From the NCBI RefSeq assembly GCF_000018545.1, contig NC_012586.1, forward strand, positions 1,116,001-1,180,000: DNA of 64,000 nt. The letters are read 5' to 3'. The notes under the pieces were generated by a model. The model ran no database searches and had not been told where the DNA came from. It saw nothing but the letters and a program-made list of their open reading frames with translations. Origin of the DNA: Sinorhizobium fredii NGR234. GTDB lineage: Bacteria > Pseudomonadota > Alphaproteobacteria > Rhizobiales > Rhizobiaceae. The translations under genes and the position numbers were made by a program. Positions 63,907 through 64,000 of this stretch are shown here, in pieces. Every line of letters starts with the position of its first letter. Position 1 is the first letter of the stretch.

Positions 63907-63956
63907 ATCACGTTCATGATTTTAGGTCGGATCGACCTAAAATCATGAACGTGATC
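63906..63956. terminator. Perfect 24-bp inverted repeat after the sulfotransferase gene
   Basis: The left arm (63906-63929, from GATCACGTTCATG to TTTAGGTCG) is exactly complementary to the right arm (63933-63956), with only GAT between. The first base overlaps the stop codon of the sulfotransferase gene. The hairpin can end transcription, and its right half continues into what looks like a dispersed rhizobial repeat. Confidence 0.7.
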
Positions 63957-64000
63957 GATTCTAATAGATTAGAGCGGGATGCGGGCGGAAAACCGCACAC
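63933..64000. repeat. Start of a RIME-like rhizobial intergenic mosaic repeat (cut by window edge)
   Basis: The sequence from CATGAACGTGATCGATT through TTAGAGCGGGATG to GGAAAACCGCACAC is, from memory, typical of the RIME-type repeats scattered between Sinorhizobium genes. It runs off the window, so its other end is not seen. The match is recalled and not computed. It supports the taxonomic placement and marks an operon end. Confidence 0.6.

Noticed and set aside
1..64000. tRNA, rRNA, insertion sequence or phage genes
   Set aside because: No tRNA-like cloverleaf, rRNA segment, transposase or integrase was recognised on either strand while reading the window.

Overview
The window looks like a large extrachromosomal replicon of a Sinorhizobium/Ensifer-type alphaproteobacterium. 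Coding density and GC are high, many ATP-binding-cassette operons are packed head to tail, ATGA start/stop overlaps are common, and rhizobial-looking intergenic repeats occur at 25812-25874 and at the right edge. From memory, the gene order (leucine catabolism, RES/Xre pair, sulfate transporter, amino-acid transporter, sugar transporter, cysDNC/cysQ, polysaccharide genes) resembles parts of S. meliloti pSymB. I could not check this.

Region 1 (1-6078, +): a sugar importer, an epimerase of the ketose 3-epimerase type, an FGGY kinase and a class II aldolase form one catabolic operon. Its last two enzymes have active-site spacings that match characterised relatives. A 44-codon membrane peptide lies opposite its end.
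Region 2 (6593-13465, +): the leucine/isovalerate operon, with isovaleryl-CoA dehydrogenase, methylcrotonyl-CoA carboxylase (both subunits, with a RidA gene between them), HMG-CoA lyase and an enoyl-CoA hydratase.
Region 3 (13493-14488, +): an Xre/DUF2384 antitoxin and RES toxin pair behind a palindromic operator. The RES stop overlaps the stop of a convergent FAD-linked oxidase.
Region 4 (14483-19866, -): a CysTWA sulfate importer with its binding protein.
Region 5 (20169-25693): a PLP enzyme of the D-threonine aldolase/D-serine dehydratase fold, divergent from a polar amino-acid importer, a second RidA protein and an IclR regulator.
Region 6 (25909-33437): an ABC sugar importer with an SIS-domain protein and a PfkB kinase, divergent from a ROK regulator. 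The enzyme set resembles Amadori-product catabolism.

Region 7 (33623 to the end) is a surface-polysaccharide locus of about 30 kb. A seven-gene operon starts with sulfate activation (cysD, fused cysN-cysC, cysQ) and continues with a glutamine-dependent amidotransferase, a PHP-domain protein, an ATP-grasp ligase and a sugar-nucleotide reductase/epimerase. Next come a calcium-binding repeat protein, two glycosyltransferases, a membrane-anchored nucleotide-sugar dehydratase, and a carbamoyltransferase with two small membrane partners like SxtK and SxtJ. These are followed by an SGNH membrane protein, a two-component system, a formyltransferase, a Wzc-like chain-length protein with a decayed kinase site, another glycosyltransferase, an O-antigen ligase/polymerase and a sulfotransferase.

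The functional logic is that imported sulfate is activated to PAPS and used by the sulfotransferase, while CysQ removes the PAP by-product. Together with carbamoyl, formyl and possibly amide groups, this predicts a heavily decorated, sulfated polysaccharide. That chemical structure is inference. The individual enzyme families are read directly from the sequence.
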